64,000 bases of DNA from Brienomyrus brachyistius. Taxonomy: Eukaryota; Chordata; Actinopteri; Osteoglossiformes; Mormyridae. Below the pieces are notes generated by a model that ran no database searches, was not told the origin of the DNA, and saw nothing but the letters and a program-made list of their open reading frames with translations. Shown here piece after piece: positions 35,237-48,439 of this stretch (its first letter is position 1; each line of letters opens with the position of its first letter). Both the position numbers and the translations under genes were made by a program. The stretch lies in assembly GCF_023856365.1 (NCBI RefSeq), contig NW_026042480.1, forward strand, positions 137,501-201,500, read 5' to 3'.

Positions 35237-36703
35237 AACTGCTCTTTATATAGTGGGGAGGCCCCGCCCCTTAAACAGACACTGCTGTTAAACTGTGCTT
35301 TTATTAAGCTTTTTTTAAAAAAATCCAAATTTAGGCCTTAAATTATGCCAAAATATTGTTGCAGGAATTTTAGGTGATCAGTATTTTTTTTAAATTTTTG
35401 TTTTTCCTTTATTAGGATTTAAAAGATGCCAATTATGTAGGATGTTTATTTTTAAATTTATTTGAACAAAATTCAAATTTTGCAGCTAGGTGATGCTGAT
35501 CAGAGCACTGGGGACCTGGCGGACCCATCCACCGGTGTCCACCCGTATGCAACACCCGCACCAGGAAGGCTGCCTCCCAAAGCCTGGGGGGCAAGGCGGA
35601 AACCTCATAACAACGTGGGCGGCACGGGCCGGTTAGGTTTAGGGTTGGGGGTCAGGGTTAGGGTATAGGGTCAAGTTTAGGGTTAAGGAAGGGGGGTGGT
35701 TTAGGTTTAGGGAAGGGGGGGGTGGTTTAGGTTTAGGGAAGGGGGGGTGGTTTAGGGTTAGGGAAGGGGGGTGGTTTAGGGTTAGGGAGGGGGGGGGGGG
35801 GGGGGTTTTAGGGTTAGGGAGTTGACCCCGGAAATGCACTGGCCTGCCACACGTCATCCAGTAACCACCTGTCCCAATCCCCTGCTACGGAAACGCCACC
35901 CACCCAGGGTCAGGGTGCCCAAGACGAACACCATGTGCCCCTATCCCCGTCCCTGGCATACTTGCCACAAATAGTGTACGTCCGCCGTACCTATAATTAT
36001 TTTTGGCCTTTTGCGTCCAGTGGACCTCAAATTATTTTACTTTGGGGCTTTTTTTAATTTATAGATGCCATAGAGGCTTTAAATGAGGCTTATGGCCTTT
36101 TGAACCTTATCAGGCTTCTACGCGTTTCGGGCTGCCTTGCCCTCATCAGGAAACCGGCTAAAGAAATATTAGTAATTAAAAGGACGTCTTCTAGGTCTTG
36201 TCCTTTATCCAAAATTTTATATTTTTATTTAAATTTTAGGGAATACAAAGCAACTACTCCAGGAAGGCTGGGAAGACAATAGAGTGAGAGGGTAAAATTA
36301 TGCTTTGCCTGCACGGTAAGTAAAATCACTAATGTCCTTTTAAATTTCCTATGTTCAGGAGGGGACTTTTGCCCATATCTCGTGACAGGAGCGTCTTACC
36401 ATGACTCTGAAGTACAATCCAGCACCATCTGAAGGTACCTTGTAGGGTCCCTGTAGATCTATTAAGGACCACGAAGTAGCGACTCTGGGAAGGCTGGGGA
36501 GGCCAATACGCCAGAAGGTAAGGTTTTGCTTTCCCTGCACGGTAAGTAAAATCACTAATGCCCTTTTAAATATCCTATGTTCAGGAGGGGACCTTTGCCC
36601 ATACATCGTGACAGGAGCGTCTTACCATGGCCCTGAAGCACAAACCAGTACATCCAGAGGTACCTCATAGGGTCCCTGTCTGTCAACTGCAACAAGATTG
36701 AGC
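35237..36703. repeat. Satellite unit 25, type A (1467 bp)
   Basis: T8A3 second run, as in units 15 and 18. Minus TATA 35245-35252. Confidence 0.97.
36097..36163 (-). ncRNA. Hammerhead ribozyme, unit 25
   Basis: Core and stems intact; predicted cut between 36119 and 36118. Confidence 0.86.
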
Positions 36704-38169
36704 AACTGCTCTTTATATAGTGGGGAGGCCCCGCCCCTTAAACAGACACTGCTGTTAAACTGTGCTTTTATTAAGCTTTTTTTAAAAAAATCCAAATTTA
36801 GGCCTTAAATTATGCCAAAATATTGTTGCAGGAATTTTAGGTGATCAGTATTTTTTAAAATTTTTGTTTTTCCTTTATTAGGATTTAAAAGATGCCAATT
36901 ATGTAGGATGTTTATTTTTAAATTTATTTGAACAAAATTCAAATTTTGCAGCTAGGTGATGCTGATCAGAGCACTGGGGACCTGGCGGACCCATCCACCG
37001 GTGTCCACCCGTATGCAACACCCGCACCAGGAAGGCTGCCTCCCAAAGCCTGGGGGGCAAGGCGGAAACCTCATAACAACGTGGGCGGCACGGGCCGGTT
37101 AGGTTTAGGGTTGGGGGTCAGGGTTAGGGTATAGGGTCAAGTTTAGGGTTAAGGAAGGGGGGTGGTTTAGGTTTAGGGAAGGGGGGGGTGGTTTAGGTTT
37201 AGGGAAGGGGGGGTGGTTTAGGGTTAGGGAAGGGGGGTGGTTTAGGGTTAGGGAGGGGGGGGGGGGGGGGGTTTTAGGGTTAGGGAGTTGACCCCGGAAA
37301 TGCACTGGCCTGCCACACGTCATCCAGTAACCACCTGTCCCAATCCCCTGCTACGGAAACGCCACCCACCCAGGGTCAGGGTGCCCAAGACGAACACCAT
37401 GTGCCCCTATCCCCGTCCCTGGCATACTTGCCACAAATAGTGTACGTCCGCCGTACCTATAATTATTTTTGGCCTTTTGCGTCCAGTGGACCTCAAATTA
37501 TTTTACTTTGGGGCTTTTTTTAATTTATAGATGCCATAGAGGCTTTAAATGAGGCTTATGGCCTTTTGAACCTTATCAGGCTTCTACGCGTTTCGGGCTG
37601 CCTTGCCCTCATCAGGAAACCGGCTAAAGAAATATTAGTAATTAAAAGGACGTCTTCTAGGTCTTGTCCTTTATCCAAAATTTTATATTTTTATTTAAAT
37701 TTTAGGGAATACAAAGCAACTACTCCAGGAAGGCTGGGAAGACAATAGAGTGAGAGGGTAAAATTATGCTTTGCCTGCACGGTAAGTAAAATCACTAATG
37801 TCCTTTTAAATTTCCTATGTTCAGGAGGGGACTTTTGCCCATATCTCGTGACAGGAGCGTCTTACCATGACTCTGAAGTACAATCCAGCACCATCTGAAG
37901 GTACCTTGTAGGGTCCCTGTAGATCTATTAAGGACCACGAAGTAGCGACTCTGGGAAGGCTGGGGAGGCCAATACGCCAGAAGGTAAGGTTTTGCTTTCC
38001 CTGCACGGTAAGTAAAATCACTAATGCCCTTTTAAATATCCTATGTTCAGGAGGGGACCTTTGCCCATACATCGTGACAGGAGCGTCTTACCATGGCCCT
38101 GAAGCACAAACCAGTACATCCAGAGGTACCTCATAGGGTCCCTGTCTGTCAACTGCAACAAGATTGAGC
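36704..38169. repeat. Satellite unit 26, type A (1466 bp)
   Basis: T6A4 second run, otherwise seen only in unit 12. Minus TATA 36712-36719. Confidence 0.97.
37563..37629 (-). ncRNA. Hammerhead ribozyme, unit 26
   Basis: Core and stems intact; predicted cut between 37585 and 37584. Confidence 0.86.
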
Positions 38170-39636
38170 AACTGCTCTTTATATAGTGGGGAGGCCCCGC
38201 CCCTTAAACAGACACTGCTGTTAAACTGTGCTTTTATTAAGCTTTTTTTAAAAAAATCCAAATTTAGGCCTTAAATTATGCCAAAATATTGTTGCAGGAA
38301 TTTTAGGTGATCAGTATTTTTTTAAAATTTTTGTTTTTCCTTTATTAGGATTTAAAAGATGCCAATTATGTAGGATGTTTATTTTTAAATTTATTTGAAC
38401 AAAATTCAAATTTTGCAGCTAGGTGATGCTGATCAGAGCACTGGGGACCTGGCGGACCCATCCACCGGTGTCCACCCGTATGCAACACCCGCACCAGGAA
38501 GGCTGCCTCCCAAAGCCTGGGGGGCAAGGCGGAAACCTCATAACAACGTGGGCGGCACGGGCCGGTTAGGTTTAGGGTTGGGGGTCAGGGTTAGGGTATA
38601 GGGTCAAGTTTAGGGTTAAGGAAGGGGGGTGGTTTAGGTTTAGGGAAGGGGGGGGTGGTTTAGGTTTAGGGAAGGGGGGGTGGTTTAGGGTTAGGGAAGG
38701 GGGGTGGTTTAGGGTTAGGGAGGGGGGGGGGGGGGGGGTTTTAGGGTTAGGGAGTTGACCCCGGAAATGCACTGGCCTGCCACACGTCATCCAGTAACCA
38801 CCTGTCCCAATCCCCTGCTACGGAAACGCCACCCACCCAGGGTCAGGGTGCCCAAGACGAACACCATGTGCCCCTATCCCCGTCCCTGGCATACTTGCCA
38901 CAAATAGTGTACGTCCGCCGTACCTATAATTATTTTTGGCCTTTTGCGTCCAGTGGACCTCAAATTATTTTACTTTGGGGCTTTTTTTAATTTATAGATG
39001 CCATAGAGGCTTTAAATGAGGCTTATGGCCTTTTGAACCTTATCAGGCTTCTACGCGTTTCGGGCTGCCTTGCCCTCATCAGGAAACCGGCTAAAGAAAT
39101 ATTAGTAATTAAAAGGACGTCTTCTAGGTCTTGTCCTTTATCCAAAATTTTATATTTTTATTTAAATTTTAGGGAATACAAAGCAACTACTCCAGGAAGG
39201 CTGGGAAGACAATAGAGTGAGAGGGTAAAATTATGCTTTGCCTGCACGGTAAGTAAAATCACTAATGTCCTTTTAAATTTCCTATGTTCAGGAGGGGACT
39301 TTTGCCCATATCTCGTGACAGGAGCGTCTTACCATGACTCTGAAGTACAATCCAGCACCATCTGAAGGTACCTTGTAGGGTCCCTGTAGATCTATTAAGG
39401 ACCACGAAGTAGCGACTCTGGGAAGGCTGGGGAGGCCAATACGCCAGAAGGTAAGGTTTTGCTTTCCCTGCACGGTAAGTAAAATCACTAATGCCCTTTT
39501 AAATATCCTATGTTCAGGAGGGGACCTTTGCCCATACATCGTGACAGGAGCGTCTTACCATGGCCCTGAAGCACAAACCAGTACATCCAGAGGTACCTCA
39601 TAGGGTCCCTGTCTGTCAACTGCAACAAGATTGAGC
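38170..39636. repeat. Satellite unit 27, type A (1467 bp)
   Basis: Array-typical copy. Minus TATA 38178-38185. Confidence 0.97.
39030..39096 (-). ncRNA. Hammerhead ribozyme, unit 27
   Basis: Core and stems intact; predicted cut between 39052 and 39051. Confidence 0.86.
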
Positions 39637-41102
39637 AACTGCTCTTTATATAGTGGGGAGGCCCCGCCCCTTAAACAGACACTGCTGTTAAACTGTGCTT
39701 TTATTAAGCTTTTTTTAAAAAAATCCAAATTTAGGCCTTAAATTATGCCAAAATATTGTTGCAGGAATTTTTAGGTGATCAGTATTTTTTTAAAATTTTT
39801 GTTTTTCCTTTATTAGGATTTAAAAGATGCCAATTATGTAGGATGTTTATTTTTAAATTTATTTGAACAAAATTCAAATTTTGCAGCTAGGTGATGCTGA
39901 TCAGAGCACTGGGGACCTGGCGGACCCATCCACCGGTGTCCACCCGTATGCAACACCCGCACCAGGAAGGCTGCCTCCCAAAGCCTGGGGGGCAAGGCGG
40001 AAACCTCATAACAACGTGGGCGGCACGGGCCGGTTAGGTTTAGGGTTGGGGGTCAGGGTTAGGGTATAGGGTCAAGTTTAGGGTTAAGGAAGGGGGGTGG
40101 TTTAGGTTTAGGGAAGGGGGGGGTGGTTTAGGTTTAGGGAAGGGGGGGTGGTTTAGGGTTAGGGAAGGGGGGTGTTTAGGGTTAGGGAGGGGGGGGGGGG
40201 GGGGTTTTAGGGTTAGGGAGTTGACCCCGGAAATGCACTGGCCTGCCACACGTCATCCAGTAACCACCTGTCCCAATCCCCTGCTACGGAAACGCCACCC
40301 ACCCAGGGTCAGGGTGCCCAAGACGAACACCATGTGCCCCTATCCCCGTCCCTGGCATACTTGCCACAAATAGTGTACGTCCGCCGTACCTATAATTATT
40401 TTTGGCCTTTTGCGTCCAGTGGACCTCAAATTATTTTACTTTGGGGCTTTTTTTAATTTATAGATGCCATAGAGGCTTTAAATGAGGCTTATGGCCTTTT
40501 GAACCTTATCAGGCTTCTACGCGTTTCGGGCTGCCTTGCCCTCATCAGGAAACCGGCTAAAGAAATATTAGTAATTAAAAGGACGTCTTCTAGGTCTTGT
40601 CCTTTATCCAAAATTTTATATTTTTATTTAAATTTTAGGGAATACAAAGCAACTACTCCAGGAAGGCTGGGAAGACAATAGAGTGAGAGGGTAAAATTAT
40701 GCTTTGCCTGCACGGTAAGTAAAATCACTAATGTCCTTTTAAATTTCCTATGTTCAGGAGGGGACTTTTGCCCATATCTCGTGACAGGAGCGTCTTACCA
40801 TGACTCTGAAGTACAATCCAGCACCATCTGAAGGTACCTTGTAGGGTCCCTGTAGATCTATTAAGGACCACGAAGTAGCGACTCTGGGAAGGCTGGGGAG
40901 GCCAATACGCCAGAAGGTAAGGTTTTGCTTTCCCTGCACGGTAAGTAAAATCACTAATGCCCTTTTAAATATCCTATGTTCAGGAGGGGACCTTTGCCCA
41001 TACATCGTGACAGGAGCGTCTTACCATGGCCCTGAAGCACAAACCAGTACATCCAGAGGTACCTCATAGGGTCCCTGTCTGTCAACTGCAACAAGATTGA
41101 GC
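39637..41102. repeat. Satellite unit 28, type A (1466 bp)
   Basis: Two private changes: one extra T in GGAATTTTTAGG (about 39764-39775), and loss of one G in the telomere-like block (GGGTGTTTAGGG near 40172). Minus TATA 39645-39652. Confidence 0.97.
40496..40562 (-). ncRNA. Hammerhead ribozyme, unit 28
   Basis: Core and stems intact; predicted cut between 40518 and 40517. Confidence 0.86.
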
Positions 41103-42569
41103 AACTGCTCTTTATATAGTGGGGAGGCCCCGCCCCTTAAACAGACACTGCTGTTAAACTGTGCTTTTATTAAGCTTTTTTTAAAAAAATCCAAATTTAG
41201 GCCTTAAATTATGCCAAAATATTGTTGCAGGAATTTTAGGTGATCAGTATTTTTTTAAAATTTTTGTTTTTCCTTTATTAGGATTTAAAAGATGCCAATT
41301 ATGTAGGATGTTTATTTTTAAATTTATTTGAACAAAATTCAAATTTTGCAGCTAGGTGATGCTGATCAGAGCACTGGGGACCTGGCGGACCCATCCACCG
41401 GTGTCCACCCGTATGCAACACCCGCACCAGGAAGGCTGCCTCCCAAAGCCTGGGGGGCAAGGCGGAAACCTCATAACAACGTGGGCGGCACGGGCCGGTT
41501 AGGTTTAGGGTTGGGGGTCAGGGTTAGGGTATAGGGTCAAGTTTAGGGTTAAGGAAGGGGGGTGGTTTAGGTTTAGGGAAGGGGGGGGTGGTTTAGGTTT
41601 AGGGAAGGGGGGGTGGTTTAGGGTTAGGGAAGGGGGGTGGTTTAGGGTTAGGGAGGGGGGGGGGGGGGGGGTTTTAGGGTTAGGGAGTTGACCCCGGAAA
41701 TGCACTGGCCTGCCACACGTCATCCAGTAACCACCTGTCCCAATCCCCTGCTACGGAAACGCCACCCACCCAGGGTCAGGGTGCCCAAGACGAACACCAT
41801 GTGCCCCTATCCCCGTCCCTGGCATACTTGCCACAAATAGTGTACGTCCGCCGTACCTATAATTATTTTTGGCCTTTTGCGTCCAGTGGACCTCAAATTA
41901 TTTTACTTTGGGGCTTTTTTTAATTTATAGATGCCATAGAGGCTTTAAATGAGGCTTATGGCCTTTTGAACCTTATCAGGCTTCTACGCGTTTCGGGCTG
42001 CCTTGCCCTCATCAGGAAACCGGCTAAAGAAATATTAGTAATTAAAAGGACGTCTTCTAGGTCTTGTCCTTTATCCAAAATTTTATATTTTTATTTAAAT
42101 TTTAGGGAATACAAAGCAACTACTCCAGGAAGGCTGGGAAGACAATAGAGTGAGAGGGTAAAATTATGCTTTGCCTGCACGGTAAGTAAAATCACTAATG
42201 TCCTTTTAAATTTCCTATGTTCAGGAGGGGACTTTTGCCCATATCTCGTGACAGGAGCGTCTTACCATGACTCTGAAGTACAATCCAGCACCATCTGAAG
42301 GTACCTTGTAGGGTCCCTGTAGATCTATTAAGGACCACGAAGTAGCGACTCTGGGAAGGCTGGGGAGGCCAATACGCCAGAAGGTAAGGTTTTGCTTTCC
42401 CTGCACGGTAAGTAAAATCACTAATGCCCTTTTAAATATCCTATGTTCAGGAGGGGACCTTTGCCCATACATCGTGACAGGAGCGTCTTACCATGGCCCT
42501 GAAGCACAAACCAGTACATCCAGAGGTACCTCATAGGGTCCCTGTCTGTCAACTGCAACAAGATTGAGC
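41103..42569. repeat. Satellite unit 29, type A (1467 bp)
   Basis: Array-typical copy. Minus TATA 41111-41118. Confidence 0.97.
41963..42029 (-). ncRNA. Hammerhead ribozyme, unit 29
   Basis: Core and stems intact; predicted cut between 41985 and 41984. Confidence 0.86.
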
Positions 42570-44039
42570 AACTGCTCTTTATATAGTGGGGAGGCCCCGC
42601 CCCTTAAACAGACACTGCTGTTAAACTGTGCTTTTATTAAGCTTTTTTTAAAAAAATCCAAATTTAGGCCTTAAATTATGCCAAAATATTGTTGCAGGAA
42701 TTTTAGGTGATCAGTATTTTTTTAAAATTTTTGTTTTTCCTTTATTAGGATTTAAAAGATGCCAATTATGTAGGATGTTTATTTTTAAATTTATTTGAAC
42801 AAAATTCAAATTTTGCAGCTAGGTGATGCTGATCAGAGCACTGGGGACCTGGCGGACCCATCCACCGGTGTCCACCCGTATGCAACACCCGCACCAGGAA
42901 GGCTGCCTCCCAAAGCCTGGGGGGCAAGGCGGAAACCTCATAACAACGTGGGCGGCACGGGCCGGTTAGGTTTAGGGTTGGGGGTCAGGGTTAGGGTATA
43001 GGGTCAAGTTTAGGGTTAAGGAAGGGGGGTGGTTTAGGTTTAGGGAAGGGGGGGGTGGTTTAGGTTTAGGGAAGGGGGGGTGGTTTAGGGTTAGGGAAGG
43101 GGGGTGGTTTAGGGTTAGGGAGGGGGGGGGGGGGGGGGGGGTTTTAGGGTTAGGGAGTTGACCCCGGAAATGCACTGGCCTGCCACACGTCATCCAGTAA
43201 CCACCTGTCCCAATCCCCTGCTACGGAAACGCCACCCACCCAGGGTCAGGGTGCCCAAGACGAACACCATGTGCCCCTATCCCCGTCCCTGGCATACTTG
43301 CCACAAATAGTGTACGTCCGCCGTACCTATAATTATTTTTGGCCTTTTGCGTCCAGTGGACCTCAAATTATTTTACTTTGGGGCTTTTTTTAATTTATAG
43401 ATGCCATAGAGGCTTTAAATGAGGCTCATGGCCTTTTGAACCTTATCAGGCTTCTACGCGTTTCGGGCTGCCTTGCCCTCATCAGGAAACCGGCTAAAGA
43501 AATATTAGTAATTAAAAGGACGTCTTCTAGGTCTTGTCCTTTATCCAAAATTTTATATTTTTATTTAAATTTTAGGGAATACAAAGCAACTACTCCAGGA
43601 AGGCTGGGAAGACAATAGAGTGAGAGGGTAAAATTATGCTTTGCCTGCACGGTAAGTAAAATCACTAATGTCCTTTTAAATTTCCTATGTTCAGGAGGGG
43701 ACTTTTGCCCATATCTCGTGACAGGAGCGTCTTACCATGACTCTGAAGTACAATCCAGCACCATCTGAAGGTACCTTGTAGGGTCCCTGTAGATCTATTA
43801 AGGACCACGAAGTAGCGACTCTGGGAAGGCTGGGGAGGCCAATACGCCAGAAGGTAAGGTTTTGCTTTCCCTGCACGGTAAGTAAAATCACTAATGCCCT
43901 TTTAAATATCCTATGTTCAGGAGGGGACCTTTGCCCATACATCGTGACAGGAGCGTCTTACCATGGCCCTGAAGCACAAACCAGTACATCCAGAGGTACC
44001 TCATAGGGTCCCTGTCTGTCAACTGCAACAAGATTGAGC
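42570..44039. repeat. Satellite unit 30, type A (1470 bp)
   Basis: Longest G run of the window, 20 nt at 43122-43141. Private T-to-C substitution at 43427 (GAGGCTCATGG). Minus TATA 42578-42585. Confidence 0.97.
43433..43499 (-). ncRNA. Hammerhead ribozyme, unit 30
   Basis: Core and stems intact; the private substitution at 43427 lies just outside the predicted fold. Predicted cut between 43455 and 43454. Confidence 0.86.
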
Positions 44040-45506
44040 AACTGCTCTTTATATAGTGGGGAGGCCCCGCCCCTTAAACAGACACTGCTGTTAAACTGTG
44101 CTTTTATTAAGCTTTTTTTAAAAAAATCCAAATTTAGGCCTTAAATTATGCCAAAATATTGTTGCAGGAATTTTAGGTGATCAGTATTTTTTTAAAATTT
44201 TTGTTTTTCCTTTATTAGGATTTAAAAGATGCCAATTATGTAGGATGTTTATTTTTAAATTTATTTGAACAAAATTCAAATTTTGCAGCTAGGTGATGCT
44301 GATCAGAGCACTGGGGACCTGGCGGACCCATCCACCGGTGTCCACCCGTATGCAACACCCGCACCAGGAAGGCTGCCTCCCAAAGCCTGGGGGGCAAGGC
44401 GGAAACCTCATAACAACGTGGGCGGCACGGGCCGGTTAGGTTTAGGGTTGGGGGTCAGGGTTAGGGTATAGGGTCAAGTTTAGGGTTAAGGAAGGGGGGT
44501 GGTTTAGGTTTAGGGAAGGGGGGGGTGGTTTAGGTTTAGGGAAGGGGGGGTGGTTTAGGGTTAGGGAAGGGGGGTGGTTTAGGGTTAGGGAGGGGGGGGG
44601 GGGGGGGGTTTTAGGGTTAGGGAGTTGACCCCGGAAATGCACTGGCCTGCCACACGTCATCCAGTAACCACCTGTCCCAATCCCCTGCTACGGAAACGCC
44701 ACCCACCCAGGGTCAGGGTGCCCAAGACGAACACCATGTGCCCCTATCCCCGTCCCTGGCATACTTGCCACAAATAGTGTACGTCCGCCGTACCTATAAT
44801 TATTTTTGGCCTTTTGCGTCCAGTGGACCTCAAATTATTTTACTTTGGGGCTTTTTTTAATTTATAGATGCCATAGAGGCTTTAAATGAGGCTTATGGCC
44901 TTTTGAACCTTATCAGGCTTCTACGCGTTTCGGGCTGCCTTGCCCTCATCAGGAAACCGGCTAAAGAAATATTAGTAATTAAAAGGACGTCTTCTAGGTC
45001 TTGTCCTTTATCCAAAATTTTATATTTTTATTTAAATTTTAGGGAATACAAAGCAACTACTCCAGGAAGGCTGGGAAGACAATAGAGTGAGAGGGTAAAA
45101 TTATGCTTTGCCTGCACGGTAAGTAAAATCACTAATGTCCTTTTAAATTTCCTATGTTCAGGAGGGGACTTTTGCCCATATCTCGTGACAGGAGCGTCTT
45201 ACCATGACTCTGAAGTACAATCCAGCACCATCTGAAGGTACCTTGTAGGGTCCCTGTAGATCTATTAAGGACCACGAAGTAGCGACTCTGGGAAGGCTGG
45301 GGAGGCCAATACGCCAGAAGGTAAGGTTTTGCTTTCCCTGCACGGTAAGTAAAATCACTAATGCCCTTTTAAATATCCTATGTTCAGGAGGGGACCTTTG
45401 CCCATACATCGTGACAGGAGCGTCTTACCATGGCCCTGAAGCACAAACCAGTACATCCAGAGGTACCTCATAGGGTCCCTGTCTGTCAACTGCAACAAGA
45501 TTGAGC
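44040..45506. repeat. Satellite unit 31, type A (1467 bp)
   Basis: Array-typical copy. Minus TATA 44048-44055. Confidence 0.97.
44900..44966 (-). ncRNA. Hammerhead ribozyme, unit 31
   Basis: Core and stems intact; predicted cut between 44922 and 44921. Confidence 0.86.
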
Positions 45507-46972
45507 AACTGCTCTTTATATAGTGGGGAGGCCCCGCCCCTTAAACAGACACTGCTGTTAAACTGTGCTTTTATTAAGCTTTTTTTAAAAAAATCCAAAT
45601 TTAGGCCTTAAATTATGCCAAAATATTGTTGCAGGAATTTTAGGTGATCAGTATTTTTTTAAATTTTTGTTTTTCCTTTATTAGGATTTAAAAGATGCCA
45701 ATTATGTAGGATGTTTATTTTTAAATTTATTTGAACAAAATTCAAATTTTGCAGCTAGGTGATGCTGATCAGAGCACTGGGGACCTGGCGGACCCATCCA
45801 CCGGTGTCCACCCGTATGCAACACCCGCACCAGGAAGGCTGCCTCCCAAAGCCTGGGGGGCAAGGCGGAAACCTCATAACAACGTGGGCGGCACGGGCCG
45901 GTTAGGTTTAGGGTTGGGGGTCAGGGTTAGGGTATAGGGTCAAGTTTAGGGTTAAGGAAGGGGGGTGGTTTAGGTTTAGGGAAGGGGGGGGTGGTTTAGG
46001 TTTAGGGAAGGGGGGGTGGTTTAGGGTTAGGGAAGGGGGGGTGGTTTAGGGTTAGGGAGGGGGGGGGGGGGGGGTTTTAGGGTTAGGGAGTTGACCCCGG
46101 AAATGCACTGGCCTGCCACACGTCATCCAGTAACCACCTGTCCCAATCCCCTGCTACGGAAACGCCACCCACCCAGGGTCAGGGTGCCCAAGACGAACAC
46201 CATGTGCCCCTATCCCCGTCCCTGGCATACTTGCCACAAATAGTGTACGTCCGCCGTACCTATAATTATTTTTGGCCTTTTGCGTCCAGTGGACCTCAAA
46301 TTATTTTACTTTGGGGCTTTTTTTAATTTATAGATGCCATAGAGGCTTTAAATGAGGCTTATGGCCTTTTGAACCTTATCAGGCTTCTACGCGTTTCGGG
46401 CTGCCTTGCCCTCATCAGGAAACCGGCTAAAGAAATATTAGTAATTAAAAGGACGTCTTCTAGGTCTTGTCCTTTATCCAAAATTTTATATTTTTATTTA
46501 AATTTTAGGGAATACAAAGCAACTACTCCAGGAAGGCTGGGAAGACAATAGAGTGAGAGGGTAAAATTATGCTTTGCCTGCACGGTAAGTAAAATCACTA
46601 ATGTCCTTTTAAATTTCCTATGTTCAGGAGGGGACTTTTGCCCATATCTCGTGACAGGAGCGTCTTACCATGACTCTGAAGTACAATCCAGCACCATCTG
46701 AAGGTACCTTGTAGGGTCCCTGTAGATCTATTAAGGACCACGAAGTAGCGACTCTGGGAAGGCTGGGGAGGCCAATACGCCAGAAGGTAAGGTTTTGCTT
46801 TCCCTGCACGGTAAGTAAAATCACTAATGCCCTTTTAAATATCCTATGTTCAGGAGGGGACCTTTGCCCATACATCGTGACAGGAGCGTCTTACCATGGC
46901 CCTGAAGCACAAACCAGTACATCCAGAGGTACCTCATAGGGTCCCTGTCTGTCAACTGCAACAAGATTGAGC
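45507..46972. repeat. Satellite unit 32, type A (1466 bp)
   Basis: Second T/A run returns to T7A3, the form of units 1-7. Minus TATA 45515-45522. Confidence 0.97.
46366..46432 (-). ncRNA. Hammerhead ribozyme, unit 32
   Basis: Core and stems intact; predicted cut between 46388 and 46387. Confidence 0.86.
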
Positions 46973-48439
46973 AACTGCTCTTTATATAGTGGGGAGGCCC
47001 CGCCCCTTAAACAGACACTGCTGTTAAACTGTGCTTTTATTAAGCTTTTTTTAAAAAAATCCAAATTTAGGCCTTAAATTATGCCAAAATATTGTTGCAG
47101 GAATTTTAGGTGATCAGTATTTTTTTAAATTTTTGTTTTTCCTTTATTAGGATTTAAAAGATGCCAATTATGTAGGATGTTTATTTTTAAATTTATTTGA
47201 ACAAAATTCAAATTTTGCAGCTAGGTGATGCTGATCAGAGCACTGGGGACCTGGCGGACCCATCCACCGGTGTCCACCCGTATGCAACACCCGCACCAGG
47301 AAGGCTGCCTCCCAAAGCCTGGGGGGCAAGGCGGAAACCTCATAACAACGTGGGCGGCACGGGCCGGTTAGGTTTAGGGTTGGGGGTCAGGGTTAGGGTA
47401 TAGGGTCAAGTTTAGGGTTAAGGAAGGGGGGTGGTTTAGGTTTAGGGAAGGGGGGGGGTGGTTTAGGTTTAGGGAAGGGGGGGTGGTTTAGGGTTAGGGA
47501 AGGGGGGTGGTTTAGGGTTAGGGAGGGGGGGGGGGGGGGGGTTTTAGGGTTAGGGAGTTGACCCCGGAAATGCACTGGCCTGCCACACGTCATCCAGTAA
47601 CCACCTGTCCCAATCCCCTGCTACGGAAACGCCACCCACCCAGGGTCAGGGTGCCCAAGACGAACACCATGTGCCCCTATCCCCGTCCCTGGCATACTTG
47701 CCACAAATAGTGTACGTCCGCCGTACCTATAATTATTTTTGGCCTTTTGCGTCCAGTGGACCTCAAATTATTTTACTTTGGGGCTTTTTTTAATTTATAG
47801 ATGCCATAGAGGCTTTAAATGAGGCTTATGGCCTTTTGAACCTTATCAGGCTTCTACGCGTTTCGGGCTGCCTTGCCCTCATCAGGAAACCGGCTAAAGA
47901 AATATTAGTAATTAAAAGGACGTCTTCTAGGTCTTGTCCTTTATCCAAAATTTTATATTTTTATTTAAATTTTAGGGAATACAAAGCAACTACTCCAGGA
48001 AGGCTGGGAAGACAATAGAGTGAGAGGGTAAAATTATGCTTTGCCTGCACGGTAAGTAAAATCACTAATGTCCTTTTAAATTTCCTATGTTCAGGAGGGG
48101 ACTTTTGCCCATATCTCGTGACAGGAGCGTCTTACCATGACTCTGAAGTACAATCCAGCACCATCTGAAGGTACCTTGTAGGGTCCCTGTAGATCTATTA
48201 AGGACCACGAAGTAGCGACTCTGGGAAGGCTGGGGAGGCCAATACGCCAGAAGGTAAGGTTTTGCTTTCCCTGCACGGTAAGTAAAATCACTAATGCCCT
48301 TTTAAATATCCTATGTTCAGGAGGGGACCTTTGCCCATACATCGTGACAGGAGCGTCTTACCATGGCCCTGAAGCACAAACCAGTACATCCAGAGGTACC
48401 TCATAGGGTCCCTGTCTGTCAACTGCAACAAGATTGAGC
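46973..48439. repeat. Satellite unit 33, type A (1467 bp)
   Basis: T7A3 second run; longer internal G tract like units 9 and 10. Minus TATA 46981-46988. Confidence 0.97.
47833..47899 (-). ncRNA. Hammerhead ribozyme, unit 33
   Basis: Core and stems intact; predicted cut between 47855 and 47854. Confidence 0.86.
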
